DNA from: UBA5336 sp039815055
GTDB lineage: Bacteria; Pseudomonadota; Alphaproteobacteria; Caulobacterales; Hyphomonadaceae
Length of the DNA: 64,000 nt
Direction: 5' to 3'
Assembly (NCBI GenBank): GCA_039815055.1
Contig: JBCCAA010000001.1
Coordinates: 88,534 to 152,533, forward strand
In this document: positions 1 to 8,920 of the stretch, piece by piece
Position numbering within the stretch: position 1 is the first letter of the stretch
Layout: every line of letters starts with the position of its first letter
Notes under the pieces: generated by a model
The model's database searches: none
Told to the model about the DNA's origin: nothing
The model's input: only the letters and a program-made list of their open reading frames with translations
Position numbers and translations under genes: made by a program

Positions 1-31
1 CAATCAGGCCAAGGGCCTCATCGGCGGATAA
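1..31 (+). CDS. 3' end of an upstream coding sequence (partial)
   Basis: One frame reads in from the left edge and ends at a TAA at 29-31 with the residues NQAKGLIGG. Nine residues cannot identify the gene. Upstream neighbours of ihfB in proteobacteria are often rpsA or sppA, but that is only context. Confidence 0.3.
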   Translation, partial: NQAKGLIGG

Positions 32-68
32 TCATTTGCCCTTCAGGCATATGACAATCTAGTAAGAT

Positions 69-100
69 TTTACGGCGGGGATTGCTGTTCCCGCCGTAAA
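69..100 (+). other. Perfect 11-bp stem-loop upstream of ihfB
   Basis: TTTACGGCGGG at 69-79 pairs exactly with CCCGCCGTAAA at 90-100 around a 10-nt loop. No U-tract follows on the plus strand, so it is not a textbook intrinsic terminator. It may end the upstream transcript or lie in the ihfB leader, because its 3' arm finishes about 20 nt before the ihfB start. Confidence 0.5.
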
Positions 101-119
101 CACGTTTAATATCAGTGTT

Positions 120-419
120 ATGCTTAGATCTGAACTCGTGGCCTTATTGGCCGACAAGTATAGTCATTTGCAAGCTGCCGACTTGGAAAAGGCGGTTGGT
201 GTCATTCTTGACGAAATTGCAGATGCATTGGCCCAGGGCGACCGGGTCGAACTTCGCGGCTTTGGAGCGTTCTCGGTGCGCAAACGGGAGGCCCGGCGGG
301 GACGAAACCCTCGAACCGGCGATACTGTCGAGGTTCCAGCCAAGGCGGTTCCGTTCTTCAAAGCGGGTAAGGAACTTCGCGCCCGCATCAATGAAGGCGT
401 GGACCCTGAAGCCCGTTAG
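120..419 (+). CDS. ihfB: Integration host factor subunit beta
   Basis: This is a 99-residue DNA-bending protein of the HU/IHF family. The N-terminal helices (LRSELVALLADKY) are followed by the family signature around residues 45-75, with GFGAFSVRKREARRGRNPRTG and then VPAKAVPFFKAGKELR. The GRNPRTG arm that enters the minor groove is intact. The sequence resembles the beta rather than the alpha subunit. IHF beta pairs with IHF alpha to bend DNA in replication, recombination and sigma54 promoters; the alpha gene is not in this window. The ATG at 120 gives the usual family length. Confidence 0.9.
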   Translation: MLRSELVALLADKYSHLQAADLEKAVGVILDEIADALAQGDRVELRGFGAFSVRKREARRGRNPRTGDTVEVPAKAVPFFKAGKELRARINEGVDPEAR

Positions 420-492
420 CTGCGCCTTTTCCTTGTAAACTCGGCCAAATTCGAGAAAGACACGCCATTCTGATACTAGAGGAGGGTTAAGG

Positions 493-909
493 GTGCTGAA
501 CGAATTCAAAGAATTCGCAATGAAGGGTAACCTCGTGGACATGGCCGTTGGCTTTGTCATGGGAAGTGCGTTTGCCACGGTGGTCACGGCGTTCATCCAA
601 GGCGTGTTTCTACCGCTGCTTTCGCCGGTGCTGGGTGGCTTGGATCTATCCAATCTCAAATACGTCGTGGCCGAAGCCGTGCTCGGACCAGAGGGCGAGG
701 TGATCAAGGAAGCGGCGATCGTCGATCTGGGCGCCTTCATCGCGGCGCTGATTTCATTCCTGATTGTCGCCTTCGTGATGTTCATGATCATCAAAGGCAT
801 GAACAATATGCAGAAAAAGGCGGAAGAAGAGCCAGAAGCGCCTGCTGAGCCGCCAAAAGAGCAGCTGTTGCTGGAAGAAATTCGTGATTTGTTAGCGAAA
901 CAAGGCTAA
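493..909 (+). CDS. mscL: Large-conductance mechanosensitive channel MscL
   Basis: This 138-residue protein has the MscL layout: a short amphipathic N-terminus (LNEFKEFAMKGN), TM1 with the family core VDMAVGFVMGSAFATVV, a periplasmic loop, TM2 (AALISFLIVAFVMFMIIKGMN) and a charged cytoplasmic helix ending PPKEQLLLEEIRDLL. It forms the homopentameric inner-membrane valve that opens at near-lytic tension during hypo-osmotic shock. The start is GTG at 493, preceded by GGAGGG with six bases of spacing. It is followed by an intrinsic terminator and so appears monocistronic. Confidence 0.95.
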   Translation: MLNEFKEFAMKGNLVDMAVGFVMGSAFATVVTAFIQGVFLPLLSPVLGGLDLSNLKYVVAEAVLGPEGEVIKEAAIVDLGAFIAALISFLIVAFVMFMIIKGMNNMQKKAEEEPEAPAEPPKEQLLLEEIRDLLAKQG

Positions 910-941
910 CTCTCGCTCCAGTAGAGTATGTGTAGCGTAGG

Positions 942-970
942 AGGGCGGTCCTGATTGGGCCGCCCTTTTT
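942..970 (+). terminator. Intrinsic terminator after mscL
   Basis: AGGGCGG at 942-948 pairs with CCGCCCT at 960-966 around an 11-nt loop and runs into five T residues at 966-970. It lies 33 bases after the mscL stop codon. Confidence 0.8.
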
Positions 971-1105
971 CGTTTCGCGTGAATGGAGCAAGCTGCGCGC
1001 GCCGCGGCAAAAGACACATTGCCGCTCTCAAAATCGAACGACAATTCTTGATTGAACTGGCGAAAGGATGTTCCGGCCGTCGCTTGGCCCCTACAGTGGG
1101 AGAGT

Positions 1106-1735
1106 TTACGCCGTTGGTTCCGGATCTGTCCGCATCAGCAGAAGGCCCGGCACAAAGGTGGTCACCATAACGCTGGCAGCGCCTGCCAGGTACAATTCTT
1201 GTTCGCCATAGAGCAGGGTGGTCAAAAGCACCGCGCCCAAGGAGAAGTAACCCGCCATGGTGAGTATCTTGTTGCGTGCCAGGGCGCCGGTCGTAGCAAG
1301 ACCAACAGCATACACGGCAAACACCACTGGAAGCGCGGCGTCGGGATGGAGGGTTTCCCCGTCCATGAACAGCTTCAGGAAAATACCACCAAACAAGGCG
1401 AAGATCGCGAAACCGGCGGTACTCCACAGCACGGGTTCTGCACGATTGCCGGCAGATCCATAGGCAGGTTTCTCAGGTGTGTTGGACAGCAACAGCAAAT
1501 ACCCGCCAAGTCCGACCAGCATGGTTATCAGCCACATAACGCCAATGGCTGAGCCGCCAAACCCAAACGGGTCGCGCAACAGCCAATAGTGCATCAGATA
1601 AGCCAGCGTGATCAGCGCGCCCCACCAGGCCAGAAAACGCCCGCCCAGGAACGGATCCTCATAGCCGGAAGCGGTAATGTCATGGAGATATTCGAGTTCG
1701 GCTTTCGACGGCGTCACGGTCATATTAGTCCTCAT
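1106..1735 (-). CDS. Predicted multi-pass membrane protein, function unknown
   Basis: The 209-residue product has a short soluble N-terminus (SKAELEYLHDITASGYEDP) followed by about five hydrophobic segments: ALITLAYLMHYWLL, VMWLITMLVGLGGYLLLL, AGFAIFALFGGIFLKL, ALPVVFAVYAVGLATTG and MAGYFSLGAVLLTTLL. I do not recognise a characterised family or any catalytic motif. An alternative ATG lies four codons downstream of the first. It stands alone between convergent mscL and coaBC, which reads in the same direction upstream of it. Confidence 0.65.
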   Translation of the reverse strand: MRTNMTVTPSKAELEYLHDITASGYEDPFLGGRFLAWWGALITLAYLMHYWLLRDPFGFGGSAIGVMWLITMLVGLGGYLLLLSNTPEKPAYGSAGNRAEPVLWSTAGFAIFALFGGIFLKLFMDGETLHPDAALPVVFAVYAVGLATTGALARNKILTMAGYFSLGAVLLTTLLYGEQELYLAGAASVMVTTFVPGLLLMRTDPEPTA

Positions 1736-1864
1736 ACTTCGCGCCGGTGCAAAACTGCCGACGCAAAGCCTCTATCGAGCTTTTTGCTGCTCCAGTCATG
1801 GCGCCAAAGTCCAAAGATCGCGTTGACACTGCCGTAAATTTTGCGGGTAGTTCAGAAGACTGTG

Positions 1865-3103
1865 TCAAGCCGAAGCCTTGGATGCGCTTGGCGCGCGACG
1901 TGTGAGCCAGACGGAAATACTCTCGGCGAGTTTCGCGGCCACGTCTGATTTCGTCATACGCGGCCAGCGTTCGGTTCCATCTTCGGTGATCAATGCGATC
2001 TCGTTTTCCGCCCCACCCATAACATCCCCTGAAACGTCATTGGCGACAATCCAGTCACAGCCTTTGCGCTTGCGTTTGGCTTGCGCGTGCGCCTCGACCT
2101 CATGGGTTTCCGCCGCAAATCCGATCACCAGACTCGGTCTTTTTTTTCGTTTGCGAGCGATTGTTGTTAGGATGTCAGGGTTCTCCGCCAGGTTCAGCGT
2201 GAGCGGCGCGTCATCGCTGCGGCCTTTCAGCTTCAGCTTGCGCGCGGCAGAATTTGCAGGCCGCCAATCAGCGACCGCAGCAACAGAAATAAAGACGTCC
2301 GCCGGCAAAGCGGTCTCGCAAGCCTTTAACATCTCTCGGGCCGTTTCGATATTCACGCGCTTTACGCCGGTCGGTGTAGCCAGTGACACAGGGCCGGACA
2401 CGAGCGTTACATCCGCCCCTAGATCGGCCAGCGCGCCAGCAATGGCGAAGCCCTGTTTTCCGGAAGAGTGGTTCGACAAGTAGCGGACCGGGTCCATCGG
2501 CTCACGGGTTGGACCGGCGGTGATCAGGACGTGCTTGCCGGTGAGCGAACGAGGCTTAGGTGCCAAGTGAGCCTCAATTTCAGCGGCAATAGCGTCAACT
2601 TCAGGCAGGCGGCCCGGTCCGAACTCGCCACAGGCCATGGCGCCTTCGTCAGGGTCCATTACAGCAACGCCATCGGCTTTCAATTGTGCAACGTTTCTTT
2701 GCACAGAAGGATGCTGCCACATCCGCACATTCATGGCCGGCACCATGACGACAGGCTTGTCAGTGGCCAGCAAAGCTGTGGTGGCAAGATCAGTGGCCAA
2801 TCCACCGGCAGCCTTGCCGATGAGATCTGCCGTTGCGGGGCACACCACAACCAGATCAGCCGACCGGGACAATTCGATGTGGCCCATTTCGGCTTCGTCG
2901 GTGAGATCGAACAGGTCAGTAAAGACTTTTTCACCAGACAGCGCCGAGACCGACAATGGCGTGACAAATTCTGTTCCACCCTTGGTGACGATACAGCGGC
3001 TTGCGACGCCGCGCTTGGACAGGGTGCGGATAAGCTCCAGCGATTTATAGGCCGCTATTCCGCCGCCGATGATCAAGAGAATGCGTTTTGCCGCGCTGGC
3101 CAT
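1865..3103 (-). CDS. coaBC: Bifunctional phosphopantothenoylcysteine decarboxylase / phosphopantothenate-cysteine ligase
   Basis: CoaBC catalyses two steps of coenzyme A synthesis: CTP-dependent coupling of cysteine to 4'-phosphopantothenate, then FMN-dependent decarboxylation to 4'-phosphopantetheine. The 412-residue protein has the N-terminal flavoprotein CoaC half with GGGIAAYKSLELIRTL and the PAMNVRMWQHP active-site motif. The C-terminal CoaB half begins at about residue 185 with HVLITAGPTREPMDPVRYLS and continues with NHSSGKQG. Length and domain order are normal for the fused bacterial enzyme. Confidence 0.95.
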   Translation of the reverse strand: MASAAKRILLIIGGGIAAYKSLELIRTLSKRGVASRCIVTKGGTEFVTPLSVSALSGEKVFTDLFDLTDEAEMGHIELSRSADLVVVCPATADLIGKAAGGLATDLATTALLATDKPVVMVPAMNVRMWQHPSVQRNVAQLKADGVAVMDPDEGAMACGEFGPGRLPEVDAIAAEIEAHLAPKPRSLTGKHVLITAGPTREPMDPVRYLSNHSSGKQGFAIAGALADLGADVTLVSGPVSLATPTGVKRVNIETAREMLKACETALPADVFISVAAVADWRPANSAARKLKLKGRSDDAPLTLNLAENPDILTTIARKRKKRPSLVIGFAAETHEVEAHAQAKRKRKGCDWIVANDVSGDVMGGAENEIALITEDGTERWPRMTKSDVAAKLAESISVWLTRRAPSASKASA

Positions 3104-3186
3104 GGCGCCCTGCCTCGTGTCCTAGGGGGCTAGATAAACACGAAATGCTTGCGAAAAACCCACACAGACCGTGGAAAGTTTAGCGC

Positions 3187-3534
3187 TTACCGGTTCCACC
3201 GGTCCGCAAAGCGTTCGTAGAACGGGACTTTCCGCGGAAGCCTGCGATTGCCATAGCTGTCCTCGTTGACCACGACATTCACTGTAATGTTGGTTTCGGC
3301 GGGCGAACTGGCTTCTCCAACAGTCGCACGCGCGACCTGGCAGCTGGCATCAATGGTCGAGCGCATCACTCGCACACCATTTTCCTGTGTGATCAGGGTG
3401 CGCGAGGCACATTCTGCATTGGCTGTCAGGCTCGAAACGGTCGAATGCCCACCGCGCAAGGCGTAGCCATCGGCCAGAGCAGGCGCTGTGAAGGCCATAG
3501 AGGCCAATGTTAAAAAAGCGGTCGCACGCAACAT
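3187..3534 (-). CDS. Small exported protein, function unknown
   Basis: This 115-residue protein begins with a clear Sec signal peptide (MLRATAFLTLASMAFTAPALA, probable cleavage after ALA). The mature part is polar, has two cysteines (NAECASRT and DASCQV) that could form a disulfide, and ends in a basic aromatic tail. I see no known domain. It lies upstream of coaBC on the same strand with an 83-base gap. Confidence 0.6.
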   Translation of the reverse strand: MLRATAFLTLASMAFTAPALADGYALRGGHSTVSSLTANAECASRTLITQENGVRVMRSTIDASCQVARATVGEASSPAETNITVNVVVNEDSYGNRRLPRKVPFYERFADRWNR

Positions 3535-3633
3535 GATGGAACTCCAGCGCAGGAAGATTGAAACGCTAGCGTAACAGTTTCAGGCCCGCGGGCGAGCGTA
3601 TTCACCTCGCAGGCGGCGTGCGGTCAGATCAAT

Positions 3634-4479
3634 TCACCGCTGGCACGTGCTGCAAAAGAAGCTGGACCGGCCGGATTGGACAATTCGTTTCACAGATGCG
3701 CCGCAGGTCAGGCAAGGCGCGTTCTCCCGGTCATAAACCCGGAATGTGTGTTGGAAATAGCCAAGATCGCCATTTGCATCGGCGAAATCCCGCAATGATG
3801 ACCCGCCGGCCTCGATGGCCTCTGAAATGACCGCGTTTATGGCTGCGGCAAGCTTTTCCGCCCTGGTCTTTCCCACACTGGACGCTTTGCGGCGCGGCGA
3901 TATCCCTGACCTGAAAAGCGCTTCACAAACGTAGATGTTCCCAAGGCCCGCCACCACCGACTGGTCCAGTAATGCAGACTTGATCGGACTGCCCCGGCCC
4001 TTCAACGTGTCATAAAGGTAGGCGGCATTGAACCCGTTGGTCAGCGGTTCCGGTCCAAGGCTTTTCAGGCGCGGATAGGCGTCAAACGTCTCTGTGGGCC
4101 AAAGCTCCATGAAGCCGAAGCGGCGCGGATCATTGTAGGTTACGGTCTCACCGCCAGACATATGAAAAACCACATGATCATGGACGGCGTTGCCCCCGGT
4201 CTCATGCTGAAAATCTGCGGTGGATTGGCCGCAAACAGTGAACCGCCCTGACATGCCAAGATGCATCACCAGTGTCTCTCCAGACGACAGGTCGGCTGTC
4301 AGGAATTTTGCTTTTCGCCCGAGGCGCAACACCTCTTTTCCGGCAAGGCGGTCGGCGAAGCCTTGAGGGAATGGAAACCGCAAGTCCGCACGATTAATCT
4401 CCGCACGTTGAATGCGCCGCCCTTCAAGGGCGGGCGATAGGCCGCGGCGAACCGTCTCGACTTCAGGTAATTCAGGCAT
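3634..4479 (-). CDS. mutM: Formamidopyrimidine-DNA glycosylase (Fpg/MutM)
   Basis: MutM excises oxidised purines such as 8-oxoguanine and cleaves the abasic site. The start is fixed by MPELPEVETVRRGL at 4479, because the catalytic Pro next to Met1 must be N-terminal; the open frame extends 71 codons further upstream but that is not coding. The 281-residue protein also shows the PRRFGFMEL segment, the helix-two-turn-helix region (DQSVVAGLGNIYVCEALF) and a C-terminal zinc finger with CLTC and CSTC. It is divergent from ubiE, the usual alphaproteobacterial arrangement. Confidence 0.95.
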   Translation of the reverse strand: MPELPEVETVRRGLSPALEGRRIQRAEINRADLRFPFPQGFADRLAGKEVLRLGRKAKFLTADLSSGETLVMHLGMSGRFTVCGQSTADFQHETGGNAVHDHVVFHMSGGETVTYNDPRRFGFMELWPTETFDAYPRLKSLGPEPLTNGFNAAYLYDTLKGRGSPIKSALLDQSVVAGLGNIYVCEALFRSGISPRRKASSVGKTRAEKLAAAINAVISEAIEAGGSSLRDFADANGDLGYFQHTFRVYDRENAPCLTCGASVKRIVQSGRSSFFCSTCQR

Positions 4480-4523
4480 GAGAACAGCATATAAGGCTCC
4501 AGCGCGGCGACAAGAATGAACCG

Positions 4524-5303
4524 ATGACAGATAATTCCGAAACGACATCCTTTGGGTATGAGGACATTCCGGCCTCGGAAAAGGAAACGCGTGTGCGCGG
4601 TGTCTTTGATTCCGTCGCCAGCCAGTATGATGTGATGAATGACCTGATGTCGGCGGGCGTTCACCGGCTCTGGAAACATGACACGATTTCAAAGCTCAAC
4701 CCGCGACCGGGAGAGCATTTGCTGGATGTCGCCGGCGGAACGGGGGACCTCGCCAAGGCGTTCCTGGATCGCGCAGATCGTGCAGGTCGCCGGGGCAACA
4801 GCGGCGATGGGGCGAAGGCGACAATCTGTGACATCAACGCCAAAATGCTGGATGCTGGCCGCGCGCGAGCCGACATGCAAGCACTTGGTGAGCGCGTCAA
4901 CTGGGTCTGCGGAAATGCCGAGATGCTTCCATTCCCGGACAGGAGCTTCGATGCCATCACGATCGCGCTTGGCATCCGCAACGTAACCCACCGCGACAAG
5001 GCGCTGGCAGAGTTCCGCCGGGTCTTGAAACCGGCGGGCAGGCTCGCCGTACTGGAATTTTCACAGATGACGGCCCCGCTCCTACAGCAGGCTTATGACG
5101 CTTACAGCTTTGCCGTGATCCCCCGTATGGGTCGTCTGGTGACCGGAGATGAGGCGAGCTATCAGTACCTTGTCGAGAGCATTCGGCGCTTTCCTGATCA
5201 GGATATGTTCAAAGCGGAAATCGAGGCGGCCGGCTTCAAAAACGTGAGCGTTACGAATTTCACCGGCGGTGTTGCAGCGCTTCATTTCGGTTGGGCGGTC
5301 TGA
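4524..5303 (+). CDS. ubiE: Demethylubiquinone C-methyltransferase UbiE
   Basis: UbiE is the SAM-dependent C-methyltransferase of ubiquinone synthesis. The 259 residues contain FDSVASQYDVMNDLMSAGVH, the SAM-binding motif I LLDVAGGTGDLAKAF, motif II (NAEMLPFPDRSFDAITIALG) and the family segment LKPAGRLAVLEFS. It is followed three bases later by ubiB, so the pair forms a ubiquinone operon. Ubiquinone is also the quinone acceptor of the reaction centre encoded further along. Confidence 0.95.
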   Translation: MTDNSETTSFGYEDIPASEKETRVRGVFDSVASQYDVMNDLMSAGVHRLWKHDTISKLNPRPGEHLLDVAGGTGDLAKAFLDRADRAGRRGNSGDGAKATICDINAKMLDAGRARADMQALGERVNWVCGNAEMLPFPDRSFDAITIALGIRNVTHRDKALAEFRRVLKPAGRLAVLEFSQMTAPLLQQAYDAYSFAVIPRMGRLVTGDEASYQYLVESIRRFPDQDMFKAEIEAAGFKNVSVTNFTGGVAALHFGWAV

Positions 5304-5306
5304 GCC

Positions 5307-6827
5307 ATGGCGAGCTTGGTTGGCGACCTGTGGCGAATGGCCAAGGCCGGTGTCACGCTGGCACGCCACGATGTGATTCTGCCCGGCGAGTATCAGGCGA
5401 GAATGCCTGCGCCTGCGCGTTGGGCGGGCAAAACGCTTCGGGCCTTCGGCGGTGGCGCCAAGGGCCGACCGGGTGAGCGGCTCGCGACGGCGCTGGAAAG
5501 CCTTGGGCCAGCCTACATCAAGCTAGGCCAGTTTCTGGCGACGCGTCCGGATGTGTTCGGCGTTGAGGCCACTCAGGATTTGTCTCGGCTGAAAGACAAG
5601 CTGCCACCATTTTCGGGCAAGGCTGCAAAAGACACTCTGGAGACCGAATTTGGCGCCGATGTCGCCAACCGGATGTTTCCAGACCTTGGGCCAGCCGTCG
5701 CGGCGGCATCCATCGCCCAGGTCCACAAAATCGAGGTTGCGGGTAAAACCAAGGCCGTGAAGATCTTGCGGCCGGGCATCGAACGCCAGATCGATCAGGC
5801 GCTGAGCGCCATGCAACGGGGCGCGAAGCTTGTCGAAACTGCGTCTGCGGACAGCCGTCGCCTTGAGCCCGTGGCGTTCACGACCACGGTTGGCAACGCG
5901 ATGGTTCGTGAGCTGGATTTGCGCCTGGAAGCTGGCGGGCTCGATGAAATGGGTGAAATCTCACGAAAAACAGGCCATTTCATCGTTCCGCAGGTTGATT
6001 GGGAACGTACCGGCCGCCGTGTGCTGACAATGGAATGGCTGGACGGCGTGCCCCTCACGGACCCAGCCGCCCTATCTGCGGAAGACATTGATCCGGTCTC
6101 CCTTGCCAACGACGTCACGCGCGGGTTCCTCACCCACGCCATCGTCCATGGCGTGTTTCACGCTGATATGCATGAGGGCAATCTGATGGTTCTGCCGGGC
6201 AACAAGCTTGGCCTGCTGGACTTCGGTATCATCGGCCGGATCGGCCTGATGGAGCGCCGGTTCCTGGCTGAAATTCTGTTCGGTTTCATCCGCCGGGACT
6301 ATACCCGCATTGCTGAAGTGCATTTCGAAGCAGGCTATGTTCCGAAAGACCAGTCTGTGGGGCAATTCGCCCAGGCGCTGAGGTCGGTTGGAGAGCCGAT
6401 CCACGGCAAGGAAGCTGAGGATGTATCGATGGGCCGGCTTCTGCTTCAGCTGCTCGACTATACTCACACATTTGGAATGCGTTTGCGCCCGGAACTCGTG
6501 CTGCTGCAGAAAACCATGGTGCAGGTTGAAGGCGTCGCGCGCGCAATAGATCCGGGCCACAACATTTGGGATGCGGCAGAGCCGGTGGTCGAAAAGTGGG
6601 TGCGTGAAGAGCTTGGGCCTGCCGGAGCAGTGAAATTGGCAGCGCGCAATGCGCGTGAGGTGTCAGACCGTTTGAAGCGTTTGCCGGATGTCATGGATAA
6701 GGTCGAAGCGATGATTGAGGCGGGAGCGCATCAACCCGAGACAGATAACCAACGATTTGCGCCCTGGTGGGGTTGGTTCGGCTTGATCCTGGGGCTGGGC
6801 GCGCTTGCTGTTTGGGGATTGGCTTAA
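5307..6827 (+). CDS. ubiB: UbiB/ABC1-family atypical kinase for ubiquinone synthesis
   Basis: The 506-residue product belongs to the ABC1/ADCK/UbiB family. It shows the KxGQ motif (YIKLGQFLATRPDVFGVE) near residue 70, an Ala-rich nucleotide loop (AAASIAQVHK), and the kinase-like catalytic segments HADMHEGNLMV and LDFGIIGRIG. The C-terminus is a hydrophobic anchor (WWGWFGLILGLGALAVWGLA). UbiB proteins are ATPases that assist membrane-bound ubiquinone synthesis. Its 3' end overlaps the convergent cupin gene by four bases. Confidence 0.93.
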   Translation: MASLVGDLWRMAKAGVTLARHDVILPGEYQARMPAPARWAGKTLRAFGGGAKGRPGERLATALESLGPAYIKLGQFLATRPDVFGVEATQDLSRLKDKLPPFSGKAAKDTLETEFGADVANRMFPDLGPAVAAASIAQVHKIEVAGKTKAVKILRPGIERQIDQALSAMQRGAKLVETASADSRRLEPVAFTTTVGNAMVRELDLRLEAGGLDEMGEISRKTGHFIVPQVDWERTGRRVLTMEWLDGVPLTDPAALSAEDIDPVSLANDVTRGFLTHAIVHGVFHADMHEGNLMVLPGNKLGLLDFGIIGRIGLMERRFLAEILFGFIRRDYTRIAEVHFEAGYVPKDQSVGQFAQALRSVGEPIHGKEAEDVSMGRLLLQLLDYTHTFGMRLRPELVLLQKTMVQVEGVARAIDPGHNIWDAAEPVVEKWVREELGPAGAVKLAARNAREVSDRLKRLPDVMDKVEAMIEAGAHQPETDNQRFAPWWGWFGLILGLGALAVWGLA

Positions 6828-7270
6828 ACGTCAGGCCGCCAGTCAGGAGGGGCGAGCTCAAACCCGTCGAACGAAAACGCCGGCGCGACCGTGCAAGACA
6901 CCAAAGTCCAGGCGCCTAGGGATTCCGCCGTTTGCCAATGCCCGACCGGCACGATGACCTGGAGTTTTTGACCAGACCTCAGTTCAGGACCCAGCTGAAC
7001 CGGCGTGGCGCCTATGCCTTCGGGTGTTGAGAGTGTCAGCGCCAGAGGTCCGCCTGCGTGCCAGAACCAGGCTTCATCGGCGTCAACTTTGTGCCAGGCA
7101 GATACCTCATCGGCTTGAAGCAAGTAGTAGATCACCGTCAGGGCGCCGCGTGCCCCGTCCAGAACCGGAGAGCGAAACGTCTCCGCATAGTGCCCGCCTT
7201 CCGGATGGGGCTTCAGTCCCAACATCCGGATGATCTCGCCGGCTCCCAGATCGCCGCTGATGGCCATCAA
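6824..7270 (-). CDS. Cupin-fold protein, DUF985 family
   Basis: The 148-residue protein has the DUF985 opening EIIRMLGLKPHPEGGHYAETFRS followed by core strands TVIYYLLQADEVSAWHKVDADEAWFWHAGGPLALTL. The His and Glu positions fit a cupin metal site. No substrate can be assigned. It overlaps the upstream gloB gene by four bases (ATGA), so the two are probably translationally coupled. Confidence 0.8.
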   Translation of the reverse strand: MMAISGDLGAGEIIRMLGLKPHPEGGHYAETFRSPVLDGARGALTVIYYLLQADEVSAWHKVDADEAWFWHAGGPLALTLSTPEGIGATPVQLGPELRSGQKLQVIVPVGHWQTAESLGAWTLVSCTVAPAFSFDGFELAPPDWRPDV

Positions 7271-8028
7271 AAGCGGTCTTTGCGTCCACGGATCTCGGCG
7301 AAGGTGGCAACGGTGTCACCCGCGTGCCCCATGGCGGCCTGCAGCTCCGGCACGTCAGCGCGCAGGAACGGATTTGTGTCCAGTTCACGTGATAGCTGGA
7401 TCGGGACGGTTCGCTCCCCGCGGGCGCGTTTGTCGTCAATTTCGCGAATATAAGCCTGAAGAGCGGTGTTTTCAGGTTCGATGGTTTCAGCAAACCGCGC
7501 ATTTGCCTGGGTGTACTCATGGGCGCAATACATCGTGGTGTCCGCCGGTAGAGCCTTCAGCCGTGACAGGCTCTCCCACATCATGTCCATCGTGCCTTCA
7601 AAGACCCGGCCGCACCCAAGCGCAAAGACCGCGTCACCAACAAAGGCGGTAGACTGATCAGGCAGGTGAAAGGCGATATGACCCAGAGTATGGCCAGGCA
7701 CGTCGACCACCTTGGCTGTCAGGCGTCCAAGTGCAACCTCATCCCCACCGGAAACAGGTTGTTCAAGGCCTGGAATTTTATCCGCCTCGCCCGTCGGGCC
7801 GATGACCTTGCAGGCTGTGGCGTCTTTGATCTTCAGGTTTCCGCCAGCATGGTCTGGATGCCAATGTGTGTTCCAGATCTGGGTGATGGTCCACCCCAGT
7901 GCAGCAGCTTCTGCGAGGTAGACGTCGGCGTCAGGCGTATCGATGGCGGCGGTCTCGCCGGTTTCGGTATCATGGGCCAGAAAGCCGTAATTGTCGTTTA
8001 GACAAGGAAATTGATGCACTTTCAGCAC
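7267..8028 (-). CDS. gloB: Hydroxyacylglutathione hydrolase (glyoxalase II)
   Basis: GloB hydrolyses S-lactoylglutathione in methylglyoxal detoxification. The metallo-beta-lactamase fold is shown by HWHPDHAGG (THxHxDH-type site), VPGHTLGHIAFHL and FVGDAVFALGCGRVFEG, with the C-terminal glutathione-binding region CAHEYTQANARFAETI. I place the start at GTG 8028, giving VLKVHQFPCLNDNYG as in other GloB proteins, because GGGAG sits seven bases upstream. The ATG at 8070 would add 14 atypical residues. It is divergent from a methyltransferase gene, a common alphaproteobacterial pairing. Confidence 0.9.
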   Translation of the reverse strand: MLKVHQFPCLNDNYGFLAHDTETGETAAIDTPDADVYLAEAAALGWTITQIWNTHWHPDHAGGNLKIKDATACKVIGPTGEADKIPGLEQPVSGGDEVALGRLTAKVVDVPGHTLGHIAFHLPDQSTAFVGDAVFALGCGRVFEGTMDMMWESLSRLKALPADTTMYCAHEYTQANARFAETIEPENTALQAYIREIDDKRARGERTVPIQLSRELDTNPFLRADVPELQAAMGHAGDTVATFAEIRGRKDRF

Positions 8029-8087
8029 TATATTACTCCCAGGCAGGTGCAGCGAAGGCTGTACATTCACAAGTATAGGCGCGCAAA

Positions 8088-8864
8088 GTGCGACAGGACA
8101 GCATTACCATTGAGCGATTTTACAACGGCCGCCTCGGCGTGGCTGCCGGGCGCGTGCTGTCCGGGCGAATTGTCGACCTTTGGCAAGACTTGACTGGTTT
8201 GTCTCTTCTTGGTTTGGGCCACCCGTTTCCAGCGCTGGATCCCTTTACCGCCCAGGCAAAGCGAACCGTCGCGGCCCTGGGTGAAGACGCCGGCCAGGTG
8301 CGATGGGACGCTGCCGATCGAGGAAACTGCGTGGTTGTTTCGCCAGAATCGCGGCTTCCGTTTACCGATGGCGTTTTCGACCGAGCCATACTGCTCCACG
8401 CCATGGAGGATGCCGCCAGCCCGCGCGCTCTGTGCCGGGAGCTTTGGCGGGTCATGGCCCCAGAAGGACGTATTGTCGTCGCAGCGGCCAACCGCCGCGG
8501 TCTTTGGGCCCGCGCCGAACGCACGCCTTTCGGTCATGGCCGGCCTTGGACGTTGCGCCAGCTGTCGAGCCTGCTGGGCGACAGTCTGTTTCAGGTGACC
8601 GCCAGCACGCATGCCCTTTACATGCCGCCGATCAATGTGTCGGTGATCACAGGTGGCGCAGATGGTTGGGAACGCGCCGGGCGAATGGTCATGCCCGGGC
8701 TAGGCGGTGTCGTACTCGTCGAAGCGGTCAAACGCCTTTACATAGAGCCAGGCGGGGGCGCTGTTGCACCGGCTGTTGTAGCCGCACAAACCCGTAAAAC
8801 AGCGGGCGCCATGACGAGCAACCTGTCCGAAGCTGCAACAGATACTGCAGAAGACACGCCATAG
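8088..8864 (+). CDS. Class I SAM-dependent methyltransferase, substrate unknown
   Basis: The 258-residue protein has a Rossmann methyltransferase layout: motif I as LLGLGHPFPALDPF, a post-I acidic region, SRLPFTDGVFDRAILLHAME (motif II/III) and LWRVMAPEGRIVVAAANRRG. The C-terminal 60 residues are low complexity and rich in Ala/Thr. It lies divergently next to gloB with only 59 bases between the chosen starts. No substrate is evident. Confidence 0.8.
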   Translation: MRQDSITIERFYNGRLGVAAGRVLSGRIVDLWQDLTGLSLLGLGHPFPALDPFTAQAKRTVAALGEDAGQVRWDAADRGNCVVVSPESRLPFTDGVFDRAILLHAMEDAASPRALCRELWRVMAPEGRIVVAAANRRGLWARAERTPFGHGRPWTLRQLSSLLGDSLFQVTASTHALYMPPINVSVITGGADGWERAGRMVMPGLGGVVLVEAVKRLYIEPGGGAVAPAVVAAQTRKTAGAMTSNLSEAATDTAEDTP

Positions 8865-8920
8865 TCTTGATTTTTAGCTCATTTTCAGCGTAGTTTTGTC
8901 TCGGGAGTGGAGAAAACGAC

